Part shown: piece by piece, positions 1-6,084 of the stretch
Layout of the letters: each line of letters starts with the position of its first letter
Position numbering within the stretch: the stretch's first letter is position 1
DNA from: Balneolales bacterium
GTDB lineage: Bacteria > Bacteroidota > Rhodothermia > Balneolales > HLUCCA01
Direction: 5' to 3'
Length of the DNA: 7,626 bases
Assembly: GCA_022565415.1 (NCBI GenBank)
Contig: JAIUMT010000146.1
Location: 1 to 7,626, forward strand
The notes under the pieces: model-generated
What the model was told of the DNA's origin: nothing
The model's database searches: none
What the model saw: only the letters and a program-made list of their open reading frames with translations
Translations under genes and position numbers: made by a program

Positions 1-825
1 TCAGCGAGTGATGCCCTTACATTTCGGGTCTATGGTTTTAATGGCATTGGTTCGGCAGAAGCCGGTGGTGGAATTGCCAATTTCCCTGCTGGATCATACA
101 GTTTTGGAGGCACGAATTTTGCTATCAATGGAGCGGGGGCAAACGTTACCATTACAGGAACCGTTTTTGAACCTGAAGAACTATTGATAACCGATGTTGT
201 CGTTTCGGGAATCGGCGAGAACCAAGCTACTTTTTCATCCACAATTCCAGCCGATGGCGGAGATCCGGTTACCGCGCGCGGATTTGTTTACTCCGTAACA
301 AGTCTGAATTCTAATCCAGAAATCGGAGGGAGCAATGTAACACAAATTCCATCAGGAAACGGAACAGGGAGCTTCTCAACGTCTCTTTCTAATCTGAATT
401 CGGTAACTCAATATTCGGTTAAAGCCTATGTTACAACCGCTTCAGAAACGAAGTACACTCAGGTTTCAACATTTGTAACACCTGGACCAGAACTACTGCG
501 TTACGATATAGCGAGCCTGTCTGGATACAACGGCAGTCCGATAAATGCTTCTTTTACAGCACCAAATATCAGTTCAGAACCTTTGACGGTCGATTTTACA
601 GACTTACAAGTCGATTCCGATTTTTGGGAACCGGTCGATGAAGCCATCTTCTTGGTCGGTTGGCAGGAAACCCTGAATATGAGTAAAAATTATGTTGAGT
701 TCACCATCGAAGCTAACACCGGATATGAGTTAAACCTTGCAACCATCAGCATCGGCGTTGGACGAGAATCGACCACAAATCTACGCGGACCACAAATCTT
801 CCGTCTCTATTCAGATATTGGCTGA
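1..825 (+). CDS. Upstream open segment of the surface protein: beta-sandwich end, Fn3-like module, second sandwich to first TGA
   Basis: This is the part of the surface-protein frame that is open from the window edge to TGA at 823. It has no true start here; the TTG at 184 and the first in-frame ATG at 679 are internal. Codons 1-59 end a beta-sandwich domain (TFRVYGF, then GGGIANF and VTITGTV). Codons about 60-161 are an Fn3-like module with the Bacteroidota pattern ADGG...V..RGFVYS...NPEIGG...GTGSFS..L..L....YSVKAYV. Codons 165 onward start a second sandwich (RYDIASLSGYNG, then EANTGYELNLATISIGVGR). The segment stops inside that sandwich just after FRLYSDIG, in the middle of a fold, and the sandwich continues directly after the TGA. 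If the stop is real the product is truncated and has no T9SS sorting signal. Confidence 0.6.
   Translation, partial: SASDALTFRVYGFNGIGSAEAGGGIANFPAGSYSFGGTNFAINGAGANVTITGTVFEPEELLITDVVVSGIGENQATFSSTIPADGGDPVTARGFVYSVTSLNSNPEIGGSNVTQIPSGNGTGSFSTSLSNLNSVTQYSVKAYVTTASETKYTQVSTFVTPGPELLRYDIASLSGYNGSPINASFTAPNISSEPLTVDFTDLQVDSDFWEPVDEAIFLVGWQETLNMSKNYVEFTIEANTGYELNLATISIGVGRESTTNLRGPQIFRLYSDIG
16..483 (+). repeat. Module repeat copy 1 (beta-sandwich end plus Fn3-like domain)
   Basis: The stretch LTFRVYGF...GGGIANF...VTITGTV followed by the Fn3-like module matches the stretch starting at 937 in the same order. The TFR anchors are at 22 and 943, exactly 921 bases (307 codons) apart. The copies are clearly diverged at protein level, so this is an old in-gene duplication of domains, not a recent DNA duplication. 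Confidence 0.7.
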
Positions 826-906
826 TTTGGCGCTGGCGACTTCATTTCGGAACTTGTACTACCAGAAGCTGGTGGTGGGGTTGATCAACGAATTTTATCT
901 GCTGTT

Positions 907-2778
907 TTGAGCGGAACTCACTCAAATGTTTCCTCCGTAACATTCCGGATTTATGCCTTCGGCGACGTCGCAACCGGAGTTGAAAGTCAAGCTCCCGGGG
1001 GTGGATTAGCAAACTTTGATGGCAACTTTAGTCTAGGTGGCTTCAATTTTACGGTAAGTGGCGTAGGATCTGATGTAATTGTTACCGGCACCGTGGTCGG
1101 TCCGCCAGAAGTAAGTTCAACCGTTGCTTCCGATATTTCTGCAACCTCAGCTACCATTGGTGGAGAGGTGTTAGCCGATGGCGGTGGTGCTGTTCTCCAA
1201 CGTGGCGTTGTGTGGGGAACATCCGAAAACCCAACAATAGAGTCTGGGAATGTAGCTGAAATCGGTTCAGGTTTAGGTGAATTCAGCGGAGAAGTAAGTA
1301 AACTGCCATTTGGCACGACAATCCATTACCGAACATTTGCCACAAACTCCAACGGAACCGGATACAGCAACAACAATCAATTTCAAACCAGTTCAGAAAT
1401 ATCTCTGGAACTAACTGGTGAGCCTGGCTGGCGATTGATTTCCGTTCCTTCTGATGTCAACTTATCTGATTTCCTTTCACCAATTTGGACACAAGGCGCC
1501 GCCGGATCCGACTACGAGCCCGGACCTGCGCACATCTTCCGATGGCCAGATGTTTCCAGTATCGATAGTGAATCGTGGGTAGCAGTTACGGATTTAAATC
1601 AACCGGCAAATGCAGGAGAGGGCCTTTTGATTTACGTATTTCAGGATGATGATTACGAAGCCGGAGGTGGTGTATTTCCGAAATCCCTGCCTCTTAATGG
1701 CACCGAGTTTGCTCCATTTGCTAACGTCACCACGAATACAAATGCAGAGGGATTCTCACTACTCGGAAATCCATTTGGGTCGGCAATATCATTTGAGGAA
1801 CTTTTCGGTGATGCAAATGGGATAAATGGAGCCGTTTATGTCTGGGATCCCAACGACAATAGCGGCGATGGAGGAACAGGAGGCGCTGCATCAGGTAGCT
1901 GGAAAACATTTTCAACCGGAACTGGTGTCGGTGACCTTACGAATGGCAAAATTGCTCCCTTTCAAGGATTCTTCGTGCAGAATACTGCTGGCGCTGGTGG
2001 AGTCTCATCCGTCAACTTTCAGCAATCTGCGAAAAGTGCTGATGGTACATTCTTGGGCAAAGTAAATCAGCAGCATAAACTGCGTGTTGAGCTTAAAGGA
2101 CAAGAAATGAAGGATGCAGCATGGCTTGTGTTCAACAATGAAGGCTCCACTAATCGCTCCATTCACGATGCTCTGCAGCTGAGTTCAATGTCACAAAACT
2201 ATGTAACTGCTTCAATCCAGAAACCGGATGGCATATTTTATGATATCGCCCATTTACAAAGTCTGTATGATGAGTTCGCAATACCAATTCATTTTGAGAC
2301 TAGTAAGCAAGGAACGTTTACGGTTAGTTTTTCAGACTTAGAATTGCCTGATTACATGCCATTGTATTTTACCGATACACAAACTGGCTCTGTCGTTCGC
2401 ATTGAGGATAATTCTACGTACGAGTTTGATTTAAACAAGACATCTGCGCATTCTCAAAGCAAACAAGCTCAATCGAACCAACCTCAACTGGCAATGTCAA
2501 CATCAAATTCAGATAATCCTCGGTTTTTGATTACGACAAATCCGGGTGAATATACCAGCATTGAAGATCAAGAAATGCCGACCACACTACGACTGTATCC
2601 AAATTACCCGAATCCCTTTAATCCCGTAACTCAAATCAAATACGATTTACCTGAATCTGCAGATGTTCGGCTTGAGGTATATAACACTCAGGGTCAGAGT
2701 GTAGCAGTGTTAATTAATGGCACTCAATCGGCAGGAACCCATTTGGTTCAGTTTGACGCATCGTCGCTATCCAGTTGA
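907..2778 (+). CDS. Downstream open segment of the surface protein: Fn3-like module, large C-terminal region and truncated T9SS domain
   Basis: Between the two TGA codons the frame is open from 826 to 2775. The earliest conventional start codon is a TTG at 907, but it lies inside the beta-sandwich and nothing resembling a signal peptide follows it; the first in-frame ATG is at 2107. Independent translation is therefore unlikely and the segment is best read as the continuation of the gene. It contains the end of the sandwich (SVTFRIYAFG at 934, VTGTVVG), an Fn3-like module with GGEVLADGG, RGVVWGTSENPT and YRTFATNSNGTGYS (about 1102-1395), then the region starting GEPGWRLISVPS (about 1417) with LLGNPFG and KIAPFQGFFVQN. 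This GWRLISVPS/GNPF/PFQGFFV set is common in T9SS cargo of Balneola-like organisms (family knowledge). The last part, from LRLYPNYPNPFNPVTQI, is the sorting domain, cut before its final strands by TGA at 2776. Confidence 0.55.
   Translation: MSGTHSNVSSVTFRIYAFGDVATGVESQAPGGGLANFDGNFSLGGFNFTVSGVGSDVIVTGTVVGPPEVSSTVASDISATSATIGGEVLADGGGAVLQRGVVWGTSENPTIESGNVAEIGSGLGEFSGEVSKLPFGTTIHYRTFATNSNGTGYSNNNQFQTSSEISLELTGEPGWRLISVPSDVNLSDFLSPIWTQGAAGSDYEPGPAHIFRWPDVSSIDSESWVAVTDLNQPANAGEGLLIYVFQDDDYEAGGGVFPKSLPLNGTEFAPFANVTTNTNAEGFSLLGNPFGSAISFEELFGDANGINGAVYVWDPNDNSGDGGTGGAASGSWKTFSTGTGVGDLTNGKIAPFQGFFVQNTAGAGGVSSVNFQQSAKSADGTFLGKVNQQHKLRVELKGQEMKDAAWLVFNNEGSTNRSIHDALQLSSMSQNYVTASIQKPDGIFYDIAHLQSLYDEFAIPIHFETSKQGTFTVSFSDLELPDYMPLYFTDTQTGSVVRIEDNSTYEFDLNKTSAHSQSKQAQSNQPQLAMSTSNSDNPRFLITTNPGEYTSIEDQEMPTTLRLYPNYPNPFNPVTQIKYDLPESADVRLEVYNTQGQSVAVLINGTQSAGTHLVQFDASSLSS
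937..1395 (+). repeat. Module repeat copy 2 (beta-sandwich end plus Fn3-like domain)
   Basis: Second copy of the module: VTFRIYAF, GGGLANF, SLGGFNFTVSG, VIVTGTV, then an Fn3-like domain with LADGG, RGVVWGTSENPT and YRTFATNSNGTGYS. It follows the full sandwich domain (493-1101) and is the last module before the non-repeated C-terminal region. It is closer to the family consensus than copy 1, which lacks the usual VW and A(T)NSxG residues. Confidence 0.7.
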
Positions 2779-2844
2779 CTTTACCTGTACCGACTTCAGA
2801 CAGGGTCGAGATACCTGACTGGCAAAATGCTACTTGTGAAATAG
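2587..2844 (+). other. T9SS type A C-terminal sorting domain, interrupted by TGA at 2776
   Basis: The reading frame shows LRLYPNYPNPFNPVTQI, then YDLPESADVRLEVYNTQGQ, then a strand ending FDASSLSS. This is the Por secretion-tail pattern (TIGR04183-like). After the TGA at 2776 the same frame gives LYLYRLQTGSRYLTGKMLLVK and a TAG at 2842, which is the canonical end of this domain. The usual residue at the TGA position is glycine (SSGxYxYRL). In the Porphyromonas gingivalis system the last roughly 20 residues are needed for T9SS export, so real termination at 2776 should abolish sorting. Confidence 0.85.
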
Positions 2845-2879
2845 GAAGGTATTAATCTTGGTTAGTAAAGGGCCTGTGT

Positions 2880-3188
2880 TTAGATCCCAGTCCCGCCAAG
2901 AACCTCGATTTCCTGACCTTTCGAAGGCTGACCATCAAGCAACGGCATCGCTTTCATGATAAGTTCTCGAACACCATCAACTTTTAGTGAATTGTCGTGA
3001 TCCTCTTTGCTGTTCCAGATTTCAGTTATATAAACTGAATTTGAGTCGGTTTCGTCTTTGCCGATAACATATAAGTTGCACCCTTTAGCAGTTGAAACAA
3101 GTTTAGAAGCATCAATCAGAATTGCAGCGAGGTCATCTCGATGCCCTTGTTTGGCTGTTAGTTTGCCATGTAATAAGTACTTGCTCAT
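2880..3188 (-). CDS. ABM-family (antibiotic biosynthesis monooxygenase / YgiN-like) small protein
   Basis: This 102-residue protein has the length and pattern of the dimeric alpha-beta barrel ABM family: an N-terminal strand YLLHGKLTAKQGHRDDL (residues 4-20), a helix, then GCNLYVIGKDE (36-46) and the strand VYITEIWNSKEDHDNSL (52-68), followed by a helix and a short C-terminal strand (EIEVLGG). Family members include quinol monooxygenases and heme-degrading enzymes, but many have no known substrate, and nothing here identifies one; it is probably cytosolic. The start is ATG at 3188, with no Shine-Dalgarno sequence, as is usual in Bacteroidota-type organisms; the stop is TAA. It lies 57 bases downstream of the kinase gene on the same strand and converges with the surface-protein gene, 35 bases from its natural TAG. 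A consensus promoter at 3231-3260 suggests separate transcription. No terminator hairpin is evident in the short convergent gap. Confidence 0.8.
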   Translation of the reverse strand: MSKYLLHGKLTAKQGHRDDLAAILIDASKLVSTAKGCNLYVIGKDETDSNSVYITEIWNSKEDHDNSLKVDGVRELIMKAMPLLDGQPSKGQEIEVLGGTGI

Positions 3189-3230
3189 AATGTATGGTTG
3201 TTGGCTTTCAATATGTTAAGTCAAAAGGTA

Positions 3231-3260
3231 CAAATCTACTCTGAATTATGAACAAGGCAA
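3231..3260 (-). promoter_or_regulatory. Candidate Bacteroidota-type sigma promoter for the ABM gene
   Basis: Reading the minus strand, TTG (3260-3258) is followed after exactly 19 bases by TAGATTTG (3238-3231), a full match to the TAnnTTTG -7 box. The expected start of transcription is near 3224, leaving a leader of about 36 bases before the ATG at 3188. The upstream element overlaps the last codons of the histidine kinase gene. Pattern match only. Confidence 0.45.
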
Positions 3261-5246
3261 CGAAAATGTAAAAGAACTTCCTTTACCCGGCTCACTTTCG
3301 ACCCAAATCTGTCCATTATGTTTTTCCACAAACTCCTTACACAGTAGGAGTCCTAATCCTGACCCCTTCTCATCTGCTGTGCCCGCAATCGAAACACCCT
3401 TGTCAATTTTGAACAGTTTATTTCGAATTTCCTCGCTCATTCCCACCCCATTATCGGATACCGTTATCTCGATAACATCATCATTTTGTGTGGCAGAAAC
3501 CATAATTTCTCCATCCAGATGCGTGTATTTTATGGCGTTTGAGACAAGATTTCGCAGAATCGTTTTCAGCATATTTGCATCAGCAAAAACTTCTATATCG
3601 CCTGCTTGATTGTAGAAAATCGTGATATTTTTGATTTTCGCTATCGATTTTGACACCTCTAAAACTTCGCTCATAGTTTCATTCAAATCTGATCTCTCCG
3701 GATTAAATATATTATTCCCGGTTTGTGATTTTGCCCAGGCGAGCAGGTTATCGAGCAAAGTAAGCGTTTTTCTGGCAGAGGAATTAATAAACCCCAGATA
3801 CTGCTCCGATTCAGCTGCATTAAAGTTATTCGTCTTATCTATCAGTAGTTCCGAAAATCCCAAAATGGCATTAAACGGACTTCTTAAATCGTGTGCAATG
3901 ATCGAAAAGAGTTTGTCTTTGGTAGAGTTAAGTTCTCTTAACTGGGCCTCCCGCTCTATAAGCATCAATTCGGCCTTTTTCCGTTTGGAAATATCCCGCG
4001 AAACACCATGATATCCCGTTATGTTACCATCTTTGTCGTAAAATGCCTCCGCGGTGGCTTCAACCCAAACCCAACTGCCATCTTTGCACCGTTCTTCTAA
4101 CTCATAAATCGCCGGTGCGGACCGAATACCCTTGCTCAGGTCACTCATTCGCTTTTTATTCGCCTCCATCAGCAATTGAATTCCCTCAGGTTTCAAAATT
4201 GAAAACAAAGATTGGCCAACGACCTCCTCCTTTTTGAATCCTCGAATTCGCTCATCGGCCGGACTGATATACGTTAGGATGAATTTTTCGTCTAAGTGCC
4301 AGATTACATCACTCGAATTCTCTGTAATAACGCGGAATTTCTCTTCACTTTTTTGTAACTCTTGATTTTTGAGGTTGATGCTCTGGGTTTGCTTTCTGAT
4401 CTGCACGCGAAGCGACCAAACCCAAATTAAAAACAGAATCAGAAGTACAACAGCAATCACGAAAACGATGCCAATAGTTCGTGCAAGATTCTTGTAACGG
4501 TCGTCATCTTGCGAATAGACTTTCCACCTTTCCTGAATCCTCGTCAGTTCTCCATTTCTTCTCAATTCTGAAATCCCGCTGTTGAGCGTGCTCAGCAATT
4601 CGGAATTTCCTTTTTGCACTGCCATGGCATAAATACTGGGAATAATCGACGGACCCTTAATTTCAATATTCTGATAGTGATTCTTCTCGATTTCGTTCAT
4701 TCCGAGAAGGTTTGGAGCCAACACGTAATCGGCCAACCCCAGTTCTATTGCAGAAAATGCCTCCGGCAATGATTTTGCCAGAATATAATCTTGGAAAAGC
4801 CCCATTGGGATCAGGTACTTATCGATTGAAATGTCTTTATCTAAAACCGCGAGTTTGTAGTCGTATAGGCTCGATAAATCGTCGAGGGGCAGGTCTTTTC
4901 GGATGAAAATGGAATAGTATTCGGTGTGGATTGGGATTGTAAAATCAAGATGCTCGGCTCTTTCTTCGGAGAAAATAATTCCGACAATGATGTCGGTTTG
5001 TCCGGACTTTATGTACGATAGTGCTACATCCCAACTGCTCAGTTGAAATTTCAGATTAATGCCTTTTAACTCGGCTATAGCTTCGATGACCTCAATTTCG
5101 AGTCCGCTAGGTTTGCCTGTTTTATCGATAAATGAGAAGGGTGCATAATCGAAATCTCCGCCAACAACATACTCTTGAGAAAATAAGGTGTTGGGTTGAA
5201 GTAGAGTCGCAAAAAGTATTAGAGTCAGAACGACGTTCTTTGCCAT
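3246..5246 (-). CDS. Membrane sensor histidine kinase with periplasmic solute-binding (SBP family 3) domain and PAS domain
   Basis: The 666-residue protein starts with a signal peptide (about residues 1-23, ending LFSQ). A periplasmic SBP_bac_3 domain follows (about 25-242), with YAPFSFID, GKPSGLEIEVIEAIAE, GQTDIIVGIIFSEERAEHLDFT and a C-terminal helix RIQERW. One TM helix spans about 258-279. A linker coiled coil (about 284-305) leads to a PAS domain with PAC end (about 304-425, closing GYHGVSRDISKRKKAE). The HisKA H-box is FSIIAHDLRSPFNAILGFSELL with phosphoacceptor His452. HATPase_c shows the N box RNLVSNAIKYT (565-575), G1 DNGVGM (598-603), F box LFKI (611-614) and G2 GSGLGLLLC (628-636). 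All catalytic motifs are intact. The sensor probably binds a small polar solute, possibly an amino acid (family inference), and signals to an unlinked response regulator: there is no receiver domain and no regulator in the window. Start is ATG at 5246, just before the signal peptide; stop is TAA. Confidence 0.95.
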   Translation of the reverse strand: MAKNVVLTLILFATLLQPNTLFSQEYVVGGDFDYAPFSFIDKTGKPSGLEIEVIEAIAELKGINLKFQLSSWDVALSYIKSGQTDIIVGIIFSEERAEHLDFTIPIHTEYYSIFIRKDLPLDDLSSLYDYKLAVLDKDISIDKYLIPMGLFQDYILAKSLPEAFSAIELGLADYVLAPNLLGMNEIEKNHYQNIEIKGPSIIPSIYAMAVQKGNSELLSTLNSGISELRRNGELTRIQERWKVYSQDDDRYKNLARTIGIVFVIAVVLLILFLIWVWSLRVQIRKQTQSINLKNQELQKSEEKFRVITENSSDVIWHLDEKFILTYISPADERIRGFKKEEVVGQSLFSILKPEGIQLLMEANKKRMSDLSKGIRSAPAIYELEERCKDGSWVWVEATAEAFYDKDGNITGYHGVSRDISKRKKAELMLIEREAQLRELNSTKDKLFSIIAHDLRSPFNAILGFSELLIDKTNNFNAAESEQYLGFINSSARKTLTLLDNLLAWAKSQTGNNIFNPERSDLNETMSEVLEVSKSIAKIKNITIFYNQAGDIEVFADANMLKTILRNLVSNAIKYTHLDGEIMVSATQNDDVIEITVSDNGVGMSEEIRNKLFKIDKGVSIAGTADEKGSGLGLLLCKEFVEKHNGQIWVESEPGKGSSFTFSLPCS

Positions 5247-5263
5247 TATCGAGCTTTTCGTTA

Positions 5264-5292
5264 CAAAGTCAAGTTACCCCATCAATGTTCAA
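5264..5292 (-). promoter_or_regulatory. Candidate promoter for the histidine kinase gene
   Basis: On the minus strand TTG (5292-5290) is followed after 18 bases by TGACTTTG (5271-5264), one mismatch from TAnnTTTG. The leader to the ATG at 5246 would be about 10-12 bases. A second near match, TTGACA followed by TATTTTTC further upstream (around 5305-5335), would give a longer leader. Either is a pattern call only. Confidence 0.3.
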
Positions 5293-5388
5293 TATACTCT
5301 TTTGCCGGACGAAAAATATCAACCTTCGTAACTGTCAAAAGCATTCTTTCGCAAGCTACATGACTAAACAATCCGTCAATAGAGATGG

Positions 5389-6081
5389 TCAGCCACGGCC
5401 CTTCATTTTCGCCGTTAGAACCCCATGAAGTTGATCGAGCATTCCATCAAACGCGGCAGACTTTTCCGAAACCGACAATTGCAGCATTTTTTCCAATTGA
5501 CCAACACCCTGAATCGAAACACCATCGGTTTTGCGTATCCATCGCCAGGCCGTTGTGCCCGTCGCCACGGGTTTATCCACCATCACAAACATCGCTTTCA
5601 GCACGAGCTCGGTATATATGGAACAAAGATACGCCTGTAAAGCGCCATCCCCGCTTCTTCGGGCTGATCTCAATTTCATCCGGGCCTCTCCCACCCGAAA
5701 ATGCACCTCTTTCACCGCGGACTGCGATGATGCAAAATTCACATAACGCTCACGGGCATCGTCGATGAGCTCGCTCACTTTTTTATCCGGATCGCGCAAA
5801 ATCGTAGCATCCATCAGCTGATAAATAAACGGTCCGCCGCGGGAAATGTCCAAACTTATTTCATCGAATGTGCGCCAGCGTACCTCCACCCTTCTGGCCC
5901 CGTGAATTCGCTCCAGGAATCCGCGATAGTCGGAGGTGAGCACGTAAAAATCCACATCCGACTCGTCGGTCATTCCCCCGTACGAAGCACTTCCCGAGAC
6001 GTAACTACCCAACGATCCGGCATCGGCTGCGTACAGGTCGATTAGCTCGTTAAACAGATGCTCGGTGACAGGGGAAGACAT
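5389..6081 (-). CDS. Nucleotidyltransferase-domain protein (Pol-beta superfamily, MNT/KNTase-like)
   Basis: The 230-residue protein carries a minimal nucleotidyltransferase core: Gly30-Ser31 followed by SYGGMTDESDVDFYVL, with metal-binding Asp42 and Asp44. Glu66 in RRVEVRW is a candidate third carboxylate. Next come MDATILRDPDKKVSELI (90-106), often seen after the core in this superfamily, and a helical C-terminal region (about 115-225) like that of aminoglycoside/lincosamide-type nucleotidyltransferases. It should transfer a nucleotide to a small molecule or protein; the target cannot be told, and antibiotic resistance is not implied. It starts 3 bases after the stop of the upstream aminotransferase gene, so the two are almost certainly co-transcribed. 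There is no Shine-Dalgarno sequence; the stop is TGA at 5389, the only complete gene on this strand here ending in TGA. GC is about 55% in a sampled line. No HEPN partner gene is adjacent, which argues against a standard MNT-HEPN toxin-antitoxin pair. Confidence 0.8.
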   Translation of the reverse strand: MSSPVTEHLFNELIDLYAADAGSLGSYVSGSASYGGMTDESDVDFYVLTSDYRGFLERIHGARRVEVRWRTFDEISLDISRGGPFIYQLMDATILRDPDKKVSELIDDARERYVNFASSQSAVKEVHFRVGEARMKLRSARRSGDGALQAYLCSIYTELVLKAMFVMVDKPVATGTTAWRWIRKTDGVSIQGVGQLEKMLQLSVSEKSAAFDGMLDQLHGVLTAKMKGRG

Positions 6082-6084
6082 AAT

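Larger units (their letters stand above)
1..2844 (+). pseudogene. T9SS-sorted modular surface protein, 5'-partial, interrupted by two in-frame TGA codons
   Basis: Frame 1 can be read from the left edge to a TAG at 2842-2844 (947 sense or TGA codons in the window), broken only by TGA at 823-825 (codon 275) and 2776-2778 (codon 926). Homology crosses both stops without a frame change, so this is one gene. Order of parts: end of a beta-sandwich (1-177), Fn3-like module (about 178-483), full beta-sandwich (about 493-1101), second Fn3-like module (about 1102-1395), a region with GWRLISVPS, GNPFG and IAPFQGFFVQ motifs typical of T9SS cargo (1399-2060), a further beta-rich region (to about 2560), and the sorting domain (2587-2841). 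The product would be exported by Sec, moved across the outer membrane by T9SS and anchored or released; ligand or enzymatic role is not visible. No in-frame ATG lies between 826 and 2106, so the downstream part could not readily be an independent gene. Pseudogene, sequencing error and recoding all remain open; the gene identity itself is secure. Confidence 0.75.

Noticed and set aside
823..825. Selenocysteine at the TGA codons
   Set aside because: The positions fit structural glycine in extracellular beta-rich domains, no redox motif surrounds them, and no clear hairpin resembling a bacterial SECIS follows directly.
987..1316. Minus-strand frame of 109 codons opposite the surface protein
   Set aside because: Proline/threonine-rich shadow of the Fn3-like coding region; the + strand frame has clear domain homology.
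2845..2879. Bidirectional terminator between the convergent surface-protein and ABM genes
   Set aside because: No stable GC-rich inverted repeat with a T-run is visible; only a weak ATTAAT palindrome is present.
3622..4011. Plus-strand frame of 129 codons inside the kinase region
   Set aside because: Antisense shadow of the HisKA/HATPase coding sequence, without protein-like motifs.
5385..5768. Plus-strand frames opposite the nucleotidyltransferase gene
   Set aside because: Their translations show no domain pattern, while the minus strand has a well-formed nucleotidyltransferase core.
5389..6081. MNT-HEPN type toxin-antitoxin pair
   Set aside because: The nucleotidyltransferase is larger than typical MNT antitoxins, and its operon partner is an aminotransferase, not a HEPN protein.
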